Assembly: GCA_009760885.1 (NCBI GenBank)
Contig: CM019703.1
Span: 10,232,959-10,296,958 of the forward strand
Reading direction: 5' to 3'
Source of the DNA: Achatina immaculata
Lineage: Eukaryota; Mollusca; Gastropoda; Stylommatophora; Achatinidae
DNA length: 64,000 bases
Shown here: piece after piece, positions 10,271 through 21,290 of the stretch
Numbering within the stretch: position 1 is the stretch's first letter
Layout of the letters: every line of letters starts with the position of its first letter
Program-made: the position numbers and the translations under genes
The notes under the pieces: model-generated
What the model saw: only the letters and a program-made list of their open reading frames with translations
Database searches by the model: none
What the model was told of the DNA's origin: nothing

Positions 10271-11700
10271 CACATACACAGAGGAAGACAGAAGCACAGA
10301 AAGAGACACATAGAAAGACACAGAGAGAGAGACAGACAGAAAAGAGATTCACAGATAGTGAGAGAGAGACTCATAGAAAAGAGAGGCAGAGAGAGATACA
10401 CAGAAAGAGAGAGACAGAGAGAGACGTACAGAAAGAAAGAGGCTGAGAGAGACACACAGAAAGAGAGAGACAGAGAGAGACACACAGAAAGAGAGAGACA
10501 GAAAGAAAGACACACAGAAAGAGAGAGACAGAAAGAGACATACAGAAAGAGAGAGACAGAGTGAGACAGAGTGAGACATACAGAAAGAGAGAGACAGAGA
10601 GAGACACATAGAAAGAGAGAGACAGAGAGGAACATACACAGAGAGGCAGAGAGAGACATACAGAAAAGAGAGACACAAAAAGAGACACAGAAAAAGAGAG
10701 ACAGAGAGAGACACACAGATAGAGAAAGACATACAGAAAGAGAGACAGAGAGAGACATACAGAAAAGAGAGGCAGGAGAGACACAGAAAGAGAGAGACAC
10801 ACAGAAAAAGAGACAGAGAGAGACATACAGAAAGAGAGAGGCAGAGTGAGACACACTCAAAGAGAGAGACAGAGAGAGACACACAGAAAAAGAGAGATAC
10901 ACAGAAAGAGAGACGCAGAAAGAGACACATAGAAAGAGAGAGGTAGAGACACACAGAAAGAGAGAGACAGAGGGACACACAGAGAAAAAGAGAGATACAC
11001 AGAAAAGAAAGGCAGGGAGACACACAGAAAGAGAGAGGCAGAGAGACACACACAGAAAAAAAGATATACACAGAAAGAGAGAGACACACAGAAAGAGAGG
11101 GACAGAGAGAGACACACAGAAAGAGAGGGGCAGAGAGAGACACACACAGAAAAAGAGATAGAGAGCGGCAGAGAGAGACACACACAGAAAAAGAGATATA
11201 CACAGAAAGAGAGAGACATACAGAAAGAGAGAGGCAGAGAGAGAGACACACAGAAAAAGATATATACACAGAAAGAGAGAGACACACAGAAAAAGAGAGA
11301 TACACAGAAAGAGAAAGGCAGAGAGACACACAGAAAGAGAGAGATACACAGAAAGAGAAAGGCAGAGAGACACACAGAAAAAGAGAGATACACAGAAAGA
11401 GAAAGGCAGAGAGACACACAGAAAGAGAGAGGCAGAGAAAGACACACAGAAAAAGAGAGACACACACAGAAAGAGAGAGACACTCACAGAAAGATAAAGG
11501 CAGAGAGGGACAGAGAGAGAAAGACACAGAGACACATGGAGAGACAGAGAGACAGAAAAAGGGTCACAGTGAGAGAGAGACAGAGAGACGCAGAGAGAGA
11601 GAGGGTCACAGGGAGAGAGACAGAGAAACACACACACACACACACACGCACACACAGAGACATACAGAACAAGACACGCAAAAAAGAGACAAACATATAC
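10126..11700. repeat. Polypurine GA-rich minisatellite block, ~1.45 kb
   Basis: After a short (GT)n near 10130 and a G-run near 10157, the plus strand from about 10218 to 11620 is almost entirely A and G with scattered C and T in GACACACAGAAAGAGAGAG-like units. Open frames up to 588 codons cross it on the minus strand. They are pure Ser/Leu/Cys/Val translations of CT repeats and not proteins. Confidence 0.95.
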
Positions 11701-11711
11701 ATACACATACA

Positions 11712-11820
11712 ATGAATGAATGAATGAATGAATAATCTTTATTTTTAAAGGGTAAAGAATTGGGCACGCAGGCCCGTCTTACATTCTGCCTTTCATCACT
11801 CCATCTTTCATTCTTCTCAC
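11712..11820 (-). mobile_element. 3'-end module M with (ATTC)n tail
   Basis: Read on the minus strand: a GATGAAAGGCAGAATGTAAGAC block, then GGGCCTGCGTGCCCAATTCT, then AAAATAAAGATT and (ATTC)n. The same ~80-100 bp module recurs at 34613, 44871, 45001, 45395, 47862, 53262 and 54232, always followed by a simple repeat except at 47862. It looks like the 3' terminus of a retroelement family with an AATAAA-type signal. Confidence 0.65.
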
Positions 11821-12228
11821 ACACTCGATTTAATACAAATATACAAATTAAATTAGGAAAAAAACATATCAAAAGAGTGTAAGATTTAACTATTACATTC
11901 AAAGCAAAAGAGAAGAAGTAATTAACCTAATAAAATAGCTCTCACGCACACATACACATAAACAAAAATTCATTTTCAGTACAGATCTTCTAACATATGT
12001 TTTTTTAAACAAACATTAAAATAATTTCTAACAATATCTAACATGTTACTTTTCTAACTATGTCATTTTAGTACTTGATGGTTGGCGAGTCATGGGTTGA
12101 GAGATTGCTGGTTACTCTATGGAGGCATATAATTACAAGCAAGTAAATACAGAAAGAAAGAGACGCACACAAACAAGAGGCACACACAATTTCTTCAAGT
12201 TCTCTCTAATGTTCGAAAGCTAAATTTA
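11821..12228. other. Unassigned AT-rich sequence
   Basis: No gene or repeat family is recognised. Confidence 0.45.
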
Positions 12229-12425
12229 CATCATCATCATCGTCGTCGTCGTCGTCGTCGTCCTCGTTCCTCTGTACTCATAATGAGGCATAAATATTAA
12301 GGCATCAAGAAAAGTTCTCCAGCCAATCCTGTCTTGAGCAGTCAGGGTACCTCAAACCACGTCTTCCCTGCGTCCTTTAGTTCTTCCTGTATAGTGCTTC
12401 TCCATCTCCCAGATAGCCTGTCTCT
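12229..12425 (-). mobile_element. LINE 3' terminus with (GAC)n/(GAT)n tail
   Basis: The minus-strand translation runs through a KDAGKTWFEVTLTAQDRIGW-like region, the end of the LINE C-terminal domain (compare DRxLWR motifs of family A). Trinucleotide repeats at 12229-12262 form its tail. Only the last ~165 bp survive. Confidence 0.6.
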
Positions 12426-12499
12426 CGTGTGTGTGTTGTTTTTTTTTCCCTTGACGTGTTCAAGTCAAGGCGGTATAGAGACATCTTGTTCCTTCCTTA

Positions 12500-12720
12500 C
12501 AGCACTGTGCTAAATCCTGTTTTATTCCAATTCTCCTTAACTGTCTCCACATTCTCTCTAATTTTCTTCGAATTCCTCCCAATTTTCTTTCAAGTTCTCC
12601 CCAATTTTATTCAAATTCTCCTCGACTTTCTTCAAGTTCTCTTTCAGTTTTCGAAAGCTCACCATAAAACATTGTGCTGAATCCAGTTTCCCTCAAATTC
12701 TCCCCAGCTGTCTCCAGATT
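12500..12720. repeat. Degenerate TTCTCC-rich tandem repeat
   Basis: Imperfect ~24 bp units such as AATTCTCCTTAACTGTCTCC and AAGTTCTCCCCAATTTT recur about eight times. The repeat is old and diverged. Confidence 0.55.
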
Positions 12721-13153
12721 CTCTCCGACCTTTTTTTTTTTTTTCAGTCAGCTTTATTCTCTCTGATGTTTTTCGTTGATGGTTCTTTCTATTAGTGGCT
12801 TCCGATGATTTTTATCTGTGTAAACTTTGGTTTTCCGTTGTTACACACTCTTTAACTTTCGTCTGCTCATGACAGGTCGAAAGAATTTTAATTGCATTTC
12901 CTCGAGGCTTTACTTTGTTTTCCATGTTCTGTAACTTCTCTTAGAACTTCTTCAGTTTTTGTTTGTTTGTTTGTTTTTGGGATGGCCAGAGTATTTGTTG
13001 CATCTTTCCGCACTGCAATAAGCCAGTGGCTCTTTTTCCTCCCCGCAGACCGCTTTTCCGATATGAGAACAGCTGTGGATTCCTCATTTGAAATAAAGCA
13101 AAACACTCGATACCCAGTCCAAGAATCTCATGTTAAGAACCATTGCAGTAGAT
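12721..13153. other. Unassigned sequence
   Basis: A poly-T run lies at 12729-12744. The 103-codon plus-strand frame (12892-13203) shows no domain. No gene is supported. Confidence 0.45.
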
Positions 13154-13406
13154 CAGTGGTTCCCAACTGGTGGTCCGTGGGGGAAGTCCGTAGGAAATTT
13201 TGAACCAGATGTGGAATCGATCGTCCGGAATAAAAAAAAAAAACGGCATGCTATTTAGGTTGGTTAGCTGTGACACATTTTATATTCTGTTCATTTGTCA
13301 GAACAAGTAGGAATGTTAATTGCTGTCTATTTTTTTTCTTAACTATATTATCGTCATTTTGAAAATTCACCAAGTTTGTACTGTCTGTCTGTCTGCGTGT
13401 ATGTGT

Positions 13407-13445
<39 letters not shown>

Positions 13446-13621
13446 AGCGTAGTGTAGCGTTTACTCATTAAAAGGTACCCAAGTTTTCTGAAAAAAAATC
13501 TTCAGCATTTAAAACATATACCTACCATACAAACATGAAACTTTTCCAAAGTATGGGAGTCTGTGGCCTGGATTTTGAAACAAAAGAGGGTCTGTGGACC
13601 TTTGTTAATTGGGAAACACTG
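13154..13621. mobile_element. hAT-type non-autonomous DNA transposon
   Basis: The left end CAGTGGTTCCCAACTGGTGG is matched by an inverted right end (CAGTGTTTCCCAATTAAC when reversed) at 13603-13621. Subterminal GGTCCGTGG/GGTCCACAG also pair. CAGTGG-type ends are typical of the hAT superfamily. The flanking 8-mers CAGTAGAT and CAACAGAC agree at 5 of 8 sites, and the three differences are transitions, so an old 8 bp target duplication is plausible. It contains a (GT)n stretch at 13385-13443. Confidence 0.65.
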
Positions 13622-14045
13622 CAACAGACCTTGGTTTATTGAAGGAAACTACCAAGGGGAGGCCACCCTTGACTTCTGGGAGACAAGTCTAAAAGATCTA
13701 AATAGTCTTTTAGTTCTATTCATAAAGGAGCTTGTAATAGGGGGAAAAAAGGAGCCATAATAGAAACGTTGAGAAACTCTGCGCTAGCCTGCAGTTCATA
13801 TTTCTCCAACTGGTGATAATGCAATTAAGACGAAGTGATTATTTACTTTACAAACGTGTTTCTGTCGTGAATACATGTACAGTCATTTTTTTGTTTGTTT
13901 GTTCATTTTCTTGCATGTTTTGTTCTGTACGACCAAAACTGTTGTTCGTTCGCTGGTGCTGAGGTTACTATTTACGAATGGTTGTATGCTGGTGTCGCCA
14001 CATTCGGTCATAGTCCCTGCTGTTGCTGTAATCATAACCATCACC
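13622..14045. other. Unassigned sequence
   Basis: No gene or repeat is recognised. GTTGAGAAACTCTG near 13768 resembles a stray hAT end. Confidence 0.4.
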
Positions 14046-14049
14046 ATAA

Positions 14050-14300
14050 ACGCAACAACAGCAGCTACTACTACTATTACTAGGGCTGCTACTGCTACTA
14101 GGACTATTACTACTAGCTGGAGTACTACTACTACGGTGTCTACTACTACTAATAGGACTACTACTACTACTATTACTACTACTACTATCACTACAACTAC
14201 TACTACTACAACCATTGCTACTAGGACTTCTGCTGCTAGGACAACTACCAGACCTACTACTACTACTAGAATTATTGCTACTAGAACTACCATTACTTGG

Positions 14301-14340
<40 letters not shown>

Positions 14341-14436
14341 AAACTTCTGCTACTATGACTACCATTACTAGGACTATTATTACTATTAGAAGTACTGCTA
14401 CTAGGATTACTACTACCAGAACTGCTACTGCTGCTG

Positions 14437-14481
<45 letters not shown>

Positions 14482-14570
14482 TACTACTACTACTACTATT
14501 GCTGCTGCTGCTACTATACTACTACTACTACTATACTACTACTACTACAACTACTACCGCCAGCACTAAT
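14050..14570. repeat. (ACT)n trinucleotide array, ~500 bp
   Basis: Runs of ACT/CTA triplets are interspersed with GGA, GCT and GCTG variants. The longest pure stretches are near 14305-14340 and 14440-14480. Thr-rich and Val-rich open frames on the two strands are repeat translations. Confidence 0.95.
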
Positions 14571-14574
14571 ACTA

Positions 14575-14820
14575 ATACGCTTTGTCTGTCTCCCCCATTC
14601 TCTCTGTGTCTCTCTCTTTCTCTGTCTGTCTTTTAGAATGTATCTTTCTCTCTCTATCACTCTCTCTGTATCTCTCTCACATACTCTCTTTATCTCTTTC
14701 TGTGTATCTCTCTCTCTCTCTCTCTCTGTGATGTCAGTCTGCCTTTTCTTCAGTGTCTCTCTCTCTCTCTATGTCTGTCTCTCTCCCTCTTTTCCCTCTC
14801 TCTCTCTCTTTCTCTCGGTA
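14575..14820. repeat. (CT)n microsatellite, imperfect
   Basis: CT-rich repeat with TGTCTCTCTC variants, directly following the ACT array. Confidence 0.9.
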
Positions 14821-15520
14821 CTAATCGCCACATGTACTCAGCCCTGGCTCATGAAGTCAGCAAATTGTTTGTCAGATCTCACGCTTTGAACCAGAATAGG
14901 GACGCTGAAGTTATCAGCTGGCTTCTATGACCTCGGTCATAAGCCATGGCTTCTGAAGACGTCCTCTGGCAGGGTTATCCACGAGTGCAGTATCTTATGT
15001 CTGGTATAAATCAGCCAGCGTGACCTGTGTACCGTAGAGAGATAAGTAGCCTTTGAGGAACTTTTAACATGTGCTTAAAAATTACGCTGGAGAACCACGT
15101 ATAAACCCTTAACGCACAAACACTATTTGTAACTATAGCAGTAAACAGTTTTTTTAAAATGAGAGGAAAAACAATAAAATCTTTAGTGACTGAATGAAGT
15201 TTTAAATGGCGTGTTGTTGATATTATCTATAGCAGAAGTTCCAAGCCCAGTATTTTTACAGCTCACGATAGCGTCATCGGTAATGCATGACGGCATGCTA
15301 AAATGTGCACTTAGCGCACGTAAATAAAGATATAAATATTCATAATTTATGTAAAATTTTATAGTTATTATTATTTAAACAATTATTTTAATTACTATTT
15401 AAATAATTTATGTTGCAGTTACTACTTGAACTATACAATTTAAAAAATAATAAAAATAACAGTTTATGCAGTTATAAATATTTTTATAATTATAAATACA
15501 TGTTATATTGCTATTCGTGT
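14821..15520. other. Unassigned, partly very AT-rich
   Basis: 15300-15520 is strongly AT-rich with many TTATAA/AATTAT words. No gene or repeat family is recognised. Confidence 0.45.
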
Positions 15521-15524
15521 AGTA

Positions 15525-15860
15525 CAGTGAAGAATTAGAAGAATATTTTGGCCAAACACCATAAGAAAAAACATCTTATTGGCATAAATGCAGATGAAGC
15601 CACTGACAACAATTATTGAGGAAAGACGCTGGCGATGGTTGGGACATGTGCTCCGGATGACTGACGACACACTACCAAAAACAGCACAGGGGAAAAGAAG
15701 TAAGGATAGACCAAAGGAGACATGGAGAAGAACAACAGAGAGGATGTTGAGCAACAGAAGGCTCACTTGGGCCAGATGAGGGAGCAAAAAAGGGCAGAGG
15801 ACAGGCGTTTGTGCAAAACCCTTGCGGAAGCCCCATGTGCTTTGGGCACTTAAGGTTCAG
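15525..15860 (+). mobile_element. Family D LINE 3' fragment, (GA)n tail
   Basis: The translation contains MQMKPLTTIIEERRWRWLGH, then VLRMTDDTLPKTA and ETWRRTTERMLSNRRLTWAR. The 3' end is the family D hallmark CTTAAGGTTCAG, followed without a gap by the GA repeat at 15861-15968. Confidence 0.82.
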
Positions 15861-15968
15861 AGAGAGAGAGAGAGAGGGAGGGAGAGAGAGGGAGGGAGAG
15901 AGAGAGGGAGAGAGAGGGAGGGAGGGAAAGAGAGAGAGGGAGGGAGAGAGAGGGAGGGGGAGAGAGAG
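15861..15968. repeat. (GA)n/(GGGA)n microsatellite at a LINE 3' end
   Basis: GA-rich tract with GGGAGGGAG variants beginning exactly after the family D terminus, ending in a short (AT)n. Confidence 0.93.
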
Positions 15969-16552
15969 ATATATATATAGTACAGAACGTATCAGACGGC
16001 ACGGGCGGTTATGTCCATCCATGTTCTTGATCAGTGATGGACTAAGCAGTAACCACTCTGTGGCGTCTTGCAAGACAGTAAGAAACTCTCTCCGCCTCTC
16101 TCGGTCCTCGGCCAGCCTTTGTATGGTGCCCTAGCTGTCCTGCGTATTACTCATTTCTACTTGTAAATATTCCTCCACACACTGGAGTGAAACATGCTGT
16201 CACCCAGCCTTCTTATTAATTTTTCTAGTTTCCTTATCTCCTCACGCTACAACATTTACATTCTCCTTCAGTCTTCCTCTATCACACCTAAATCAAGTCT
16301 TACTTGATTATACGATGTTTTCCAGTTTCTCATCTTCCCCCCCCCCCCCTTGCGTGTTTGAGTAAATATTATTGTCTTTCTCGCCTGTGATTGTGTTGCG
16401 CTGGGCTGGCCAGCGAGATTTAGGTCAAAAGGTCTTAGCCGTAGCGGAGATGGACATGAAGTGCGCATCCCAGTCCCCTGCACAAAACATACTGGGCTTT
16501 CTCCTTCATAGACGCCATTTTGATACTGGTGATTGCAGTGCTAACTGTAAGG
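15969..16552. other. Unassigned sequence with C-run
   Basis: A C-run lies at 16338-16350. No gene is supported. Confidence 0.45.
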
Positions 16553-18020
16553 ACTTTGTGTTGTGCTATCTCCCTGTAACTGCGAAATGTTGTTCTTTGC
16601 AGCCGATGCTGTAAAGGTGTTAAGGCTTGGCAGCTATTTTTTCAGTCCTGGAGTGCAGATAAACGAACAGGGGTTGTGCAATAACTCTTTAGCAGACTCC
16701 ACCACCATGGGGACTATAGCGATCCCTGTCCCGTTAGCCAGGCTATGGCTGTTACTGGAGATACCAACGTAGCATGGCCTTGTAAGTAATGGTTATAATT
16801 ATTATTATTATTAATGAATATGATTATTAAAATATACTGTAAACAAAATAGTAACATGGAATAGCGACAGAGCAAAGTTGGTAGGAAAGGAAGAGAAAGG
16901 TATAAAACTTCCATGACACTAGAACAAGACGCGGACAAAAGTAAACAGTGGAAACAGTGAATAGAAAAAGACGAGACTCAGTGACGATGAGATATAGGTA
17001 ATACAAAGGAAGACGCCAGAAAGTAGGATGGTCCAGTGATAACAAAGCGGTGACTGGACGTTGACACGTGTAAAGAAAATAGAAAAGCATAATGTTACTG
17101 ACACAATAAAAACATGAAAGAGCAAGATAATGACTTAGGTAAATAACAACTGTATAGACGAAATTGACGTAGACTGACACGCATGACATGTGTTAGGTGA
17201 CACGCGTTAGGACGCTATTACATACGGTTTTTAAAAATAGGAGTGACCAACTCGGCCAGCTGACCACTTTAGGTCACTGACGGACAATCAGAACGCTCAT
17301 GGGAACCAGTGGACATCTGAAGGGTGGAGCCAAAATACTTATTGGTTAATCCATCAAGCTGGACTTGAAGATAAAAATGCGAGCGGAGAGACAGGAGAGG
17401 ACGAAGAAGCATAGAAGTACAGGAGAGACAGGGAAGGACGAAGAAGTACAGGAGTGAGGAGATAGAGGAGGGAGCCCGAAGACGGAGGAACAAGGACTGT
17501 CAGTGAATAGAGACCGGTCCAGACGTCAAAGTAAGGAGCTCGAGAAGGAAGGAGCCCCCCAAGAAAAGGAAGTCCAGAGGCTAGCGGACAAGTGAGGGGG
17601 ATCGTCATAAGTAGACAGAGAAGATAAGAACAGCAGAAGGAGAACACACTCCAGAAAAGACAAGAGAGAGAAAGAAGACGTAGGTAATGACAGATGGAAC
17701 AGATGGACAATTAGAGCAATAGATACTCAGGAAAAACAGTTCTGAAGAAGTAGTTTTAGGACAGACTGAAGATGTTATTCAAGTGATTAAGAAGGTTTGT
17801 AAATGTGGTAAAGTTTTGTGAAACCTGTGATGTGTTAATCAAAGAGCATCTGTAAGATTCTATAATATGGAACTACTCAGAAATATATGATTCACACCAT
17901 TACAGTGTTATACCAACGGAGAGGTGGGATAGGGTCTTGGTCAGCTATGATTCGCTAACCCTGACGCTAGCATGTCAGCTATGGGTCGTTGATTGCCTAA
18001 TCGAACAGCGTCTTCACCTC
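16553..18020 (-). mobile_element. S1 element split by an 1140 bp insertion
   Basis: The 3' part of a minus-oriented S1 copy is at 16553-16769 (tail side, CCCTGTAACTGCGAAATG, then ACTCCACCACCATGGGGAC). The 5' part resumes at 17910-18020 (GAGAGGTGGGATAGGGTCTT, then AGCGTCTTCACCTC). In intact copies these parts are continuous (compare 27790-27850). The 9-mer ATACCAACG is present at both edges, 16761-16769 and 17910-17918, as a target-site duplication. Confidence 0.82.
16770..17909. mobile_element. 1140 bp insert inside S1, class unresolved
   Basis: The boundaries are set by the duplicated 9-mer. The insert has no convincing open frame. GTAATGGT occurs inverted near both ends (about 16 bases in on the left, 6 bases in on the right). 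TGTAA and TTACA near the ends recall an LTR, but the 5-mers just outside those positions (GGCCT, GTGTT) do not match. A purine-rich stretch occupies 17370-17700. A non-autonomous DNA element with a 9 bp duplication is as likely as a solo LTR. Confidence 0.6.
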
Positions 18021-19288
18021 CGTAAGGACTTTTTTAAAAAATCTAAGAATCGGACTACTTAACGCCACAATGTTCGTATAGGACAGTTTCTTAAGATATG
18101 ATGTTTCTTAATCCGAGAAAGGCTTTATGGTCACGCTGAACTATGAGCACTAGAAAAACAGAGTACAGTTTTAGAATGGAACAGTGCAGGAATCTGGTCA
18201 GAAGCACATCTTGGTCAAGCAAGAGGCGGAGATGGACAGTAGAGAAATGGAAGAGTTGGATTTTTAGTCAAAGATTTGGTTTTACCCGCCCATCAGCTCT
18301 GATTTATACGTAGGGATGCAAATGAATAAATATAGGTCATGGGAGAAGAGGTGGAATGGCAGAAAACTATTCTAGACACACAGGTGAGTTGCAGACTTCT
18401 AGACAGGATGTAGACAGGTCAAATATGTGAAGACGCTGTTATATTTGGCGCTCAGCCCCCCCCCCCCTCCCATAGCCAACAATATTAATTTTGACAAGAA
18501 ATTTGCTATAAAAATTTCCGTTTTCAGAGATTTTCCGATTTCGGTTATGAATCAATGCTAGTCTCAGGTGAGGTCAGTCAACACGTGACAAGAATACCTG
18601 ATCCGAAGCCTAAAGCTGGGCGTTTGTTTGATTACCTCACTCAATCCGGTTTCGGATTCCTTTTTCATGTTCGCACTTTGTCAAAAGAATTATATCTTCT
18701 TCTTTCTTTACGGGTATAGTTTATATATACAGTTCTGTGTCTTGGATAAACTGTACTGTTTTTTTTTTCTCTTGCGGGTCTGGTGTAGAACTTCTCCGCT
18801 AGTTTCAAGTGTAAGATAAATGCTTTTTTCTATTAAATTTTACGCAGGAAAGATTTGTTTTTCTCAGTTGTCTGCTTTGAGAGACGGAATCTCCAACCTG
18901 GTGACCTGTTGTCACTCTACTGCTTATTTAAACCTGGTTTCTGTGTTGTCCTCTATCTTCTGGGCATGCCCCAGTTTGTTGCTACGAAAGCACAGGACGT
19001 AAAAATCTCTGAAATCTGTTACAGCCCATCTTCCCTGGGTAGGTCGTGCAATCTGACGAGATTGTACAAGACAAAATTCGTGTTCCGTTAAATTCTTCCT
19101 TGTGTTAAATGAAGACTATTTGTAACTCTGTTTTACAGGTTACTGTAACCAACACAGAAAAGACAAATGGTAAAGTGGCTCAACTGGAAACCTCTTAAAT
19201 ACAGCGCAAAACTTGAGGTCGTTAAGTTTAAGTTTTGTTGGGTTCGAAAATTGGTTTATAGGAATAAAATCCGTTTCATATATTTAAA
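18021..19288. other. Unassigned sequence
   Basis: A C-run at 18459-18471 follows a short S1-like start (GTGAAGACGCTGTT near 18427). The short plus-strand frames at 18628-19091 have no domain. No gene is supported. Confidence 0.4.
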
Positions 19289-19289
19289 G

Positions 19290-19545
19290 ATTTACTTTCT
19301 ATCTAAAGAAGATTAAACAGAGGAAACTTAAGTATTTGAACACATTAAACGTCATGATATTTTAGATAAGACGGTCTTGGAAGGGTGCATAATGGGAAAA
19401 AGAAAGAGAGAAAGACCAAGGCAAAGTCATCGTTGACGATCTGCGAATGGATGCATCGGCAGCAGGGCGTCTTGCTTACAACCGAGAGACCTATAGGAGA
19501 GCTGTTAGGCAGGCAAAGTTCCGCAAGGGACATGCAAATGACTGA
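19290..19545 (+). mobile_element. Family B LINE 3' fragment
   Basis: Contains KQRKLKYLNTLNVM-like sequence, then GKKKERKTKAK and the terminus GCAAAGTTCCGCAAGGGACA, then TGCAAATGACTGAC. A CT repeat takes over right after the tail. Confidence 0.72.
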
Positions 19546-19670
19546 CTCTCTATCTCTCTATCTTTATCTCTGTCTCTTTGCCTCTATCTCTGTCACTGTT
19601 TCTAACTCTGCGTCTCTACCTCTAACTCTGACACTGTCTTTCTCTCTCTCTCCTTCCCTCCCTCCCTCCC
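19546..19670. repeat. (CT)n microsatellite at a family B 3' end
   Basis: Imperfect CT repeat with CCCT blocks, starting at the CTGA tail of the preceding LINE. Confidence 0.88.
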
Positions 19671-20264
19671 TTACATGCACAAACAAGACACGCAGGCACT
19701 AAAGCTTACACTTTTCATTCTATTAATTATAAAGGAAAATGGGGGGGGGGGGGGTTAGGGATGCTGGGAACTGGGAGTGAAGATTTGAAGGTGAAAGGAA
19801 AGGAAGGTGTGTAAAGGGATCCAACGCTGCAGCTTTTGTGCATTTTAACTGTTGGTGTCTTCCAGAAGATAGGCAACAGTTTTGGCCGCCCCGGGGCGCA
19901 TGACAGAAAAAAAGGTGGGGGGGGGGGGCGCTAGCTACGTACACGGAAAATAAATTACAGAGATGTGGAGAATGGACTGAGAATATGTTAAACAAGGTTT
20001 CTCAACATTTTAATCGTACGCCCCTCGCCTCTCATCTACTTTCCCAGACAGATAATGAGCGAAAAACACATAGAACATGTATCTAGGCAGTGGTTCCCAA
20101 AGTGGGCATCCCGTCCCTTTTGTAGACAGTTGGAATTTTTTTTTCGGGGGGTGGGGGTGGGGGTGTAAGTATGCTAGGTATAAGGTCCGACAGCCCAAAC
20201 TTGTTTGTCATTCATTGTTATAAAGTAACAGGGCTGAATGGGGAGGCAATAAGAAAATGTTAAT
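19671..20264. other. Unassigned, with G-runs and hAT-like ends
   Basis: G-runs lie at 19740-19754 and 19916-19928. GGTTTCTCAACATTTTAATC (about 20000) and CAGTGGTTCCCAAAGTGGGC (about 20085) both look like left hAT termini in the same direction, but I cannot find matching right ends. Confidence 0.4.
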
Positions 20265-20400
20265 TCCCTCCTCCTGATGCATCCATTTGCAGATCATCAA
20301 CGATGACTTGCAGCCATCTTCGCCTTGATCTTCCTCTCTTTCTTTTTTTTCCATTAAGTACCTCTCAGGACACCTCCAAGAAATTTTCCCTGTCTTTCTT
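20265..20400 (-). mobile_element. Family B LINE short fragment
   Basis: GATGCATCCATTTGCAGATC and the following CAACGATGACTTGCAGCCAT block match the family B C-terminal region at 6095-6160 and 51020-51080 on the minus strand. Confidence 0.65.
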
Positions 20401-20514
20401 TTCTTATCATTTTAACTAGTCACATGGTTCTGAAAAACTTCTCTGAGAACCTTTTTGTTTTTGTTTTTTTTCTTTGTTTTGCTTTGTTTTTTTTTTCTTT
20501 TTGGTGTCTATCCG

Positions 20515-21290
20515 GGGTATTTGTTGTATCTTTCTCCAAAACTAAATCTATTTTCTTTATCATATTTTTTGTTAATTGTCCAAGTTTCACAATGATATAG
20601 TAATATTGGCTATATATAGCACTGTAATACTCTTTTCTTCACTTTTTGAGATATCGTAAAATATTGGCTCTATATAGCACTGTAATATTCTTTTCCTCAC
20701 CTCTAGGGACATCCTAAAATATTGGTTCTATATAGCACTGCAATATTCTCTTATTTGCTAGTATCTTCTTCATGTCATAAAAACCTGCTTTTGTCTTACC
20801 TACTCGTGATTTTATTTCATTTGTGCACTTCCTATCCGCTGTTATTGTTGCCCCGATGTAAATGATTTTATTTACTTGTCTCAGTGTCGTCTCTTTTGAA
20901 AGGATCTTACACTTTAGAATATTTACTCTTTTTTGTTACATTACCATTGTTTTTGCCTTGTTGCTTTTATATATTTTGTTGCTGTTTAACTTTTATATAT
21001 CTTGTTGTTGTTCAGCTTTTATATATATTGTTGCTGTTTTACTTTTATATATCGTGTTGCTGTTTCACTTTTATATATGCTGTTGCTGTTTAACTTGTAT
21101 ATATTATGTTGCTGTTTAACTTTTGTATATCTTGTCGTTGTTTTACTTTTATATATCTTCTATTGCTTTGTTCAGTAATCTTCATGGCTAGTTTCTGCAA
21201 AGTGCTTTCACTTTCTGCTGTTAGAAAGTTATCACCCGTATATCTCATATTACTGACAGTATGGCATACTTTTAAGAAGCGCAAGAAAAG
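20515..21290 (-). mobile_element. LINE RT fragment interrupted by a 30 bp minisatellite
   Basis: Minus-strand reading at 20900-20515 gives IKSRVGKTKAGFYDMKKILA and related post-RT sequence. At 21284-21170 it gives NMRYTGDNFLTAESESTLQK, the YADD catalytic region with YTGD in place of YADD. The segment expected between them is replaced by a minisatellite (20960-21170). A 3x local repeat of a TATTGG(C/T)TATATATAGCACTG-like stretch lies at 20605-20745. Confidence 0.65.
20960..21170. repeat. 30 bp minisatellite, about 7 copies, inside a LINE
   Basis: The unit is GTTGCTGTTTAACTTTTATA plus TATCTTGTT, with variants (TTCAGC, TTTCAC, TTTTAC). It lies between two recognisable pieces of one LINE RT region. 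Confidence 0.85.

Noticed and set aside
9946..11712. 588-codon and several shorter open frames
   Set aside because: They translate a GA/CT repeat: only Ser, Leu, Cys, Val and Phe in repeating order, with open frames on both strands.
13768..13789. Right end of the hAT element at 13154
   Set aside because: A better inverted match to the left end, including subterminal bases, is at 13603-13621.
13875..14636. 253-codon Thr-rich frame
   Set aside because: Translation of an ACT triplet array. The opposite strand is also open (Val-rich).
16780..17905. Solo LTR with TGTAA/TTACA ends inside the S1 insert
   Set aside because: The 5-mers directly outside those ends differ, while a 9 bp duplication lies further out. 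LTR origin is not excluded but not supported.
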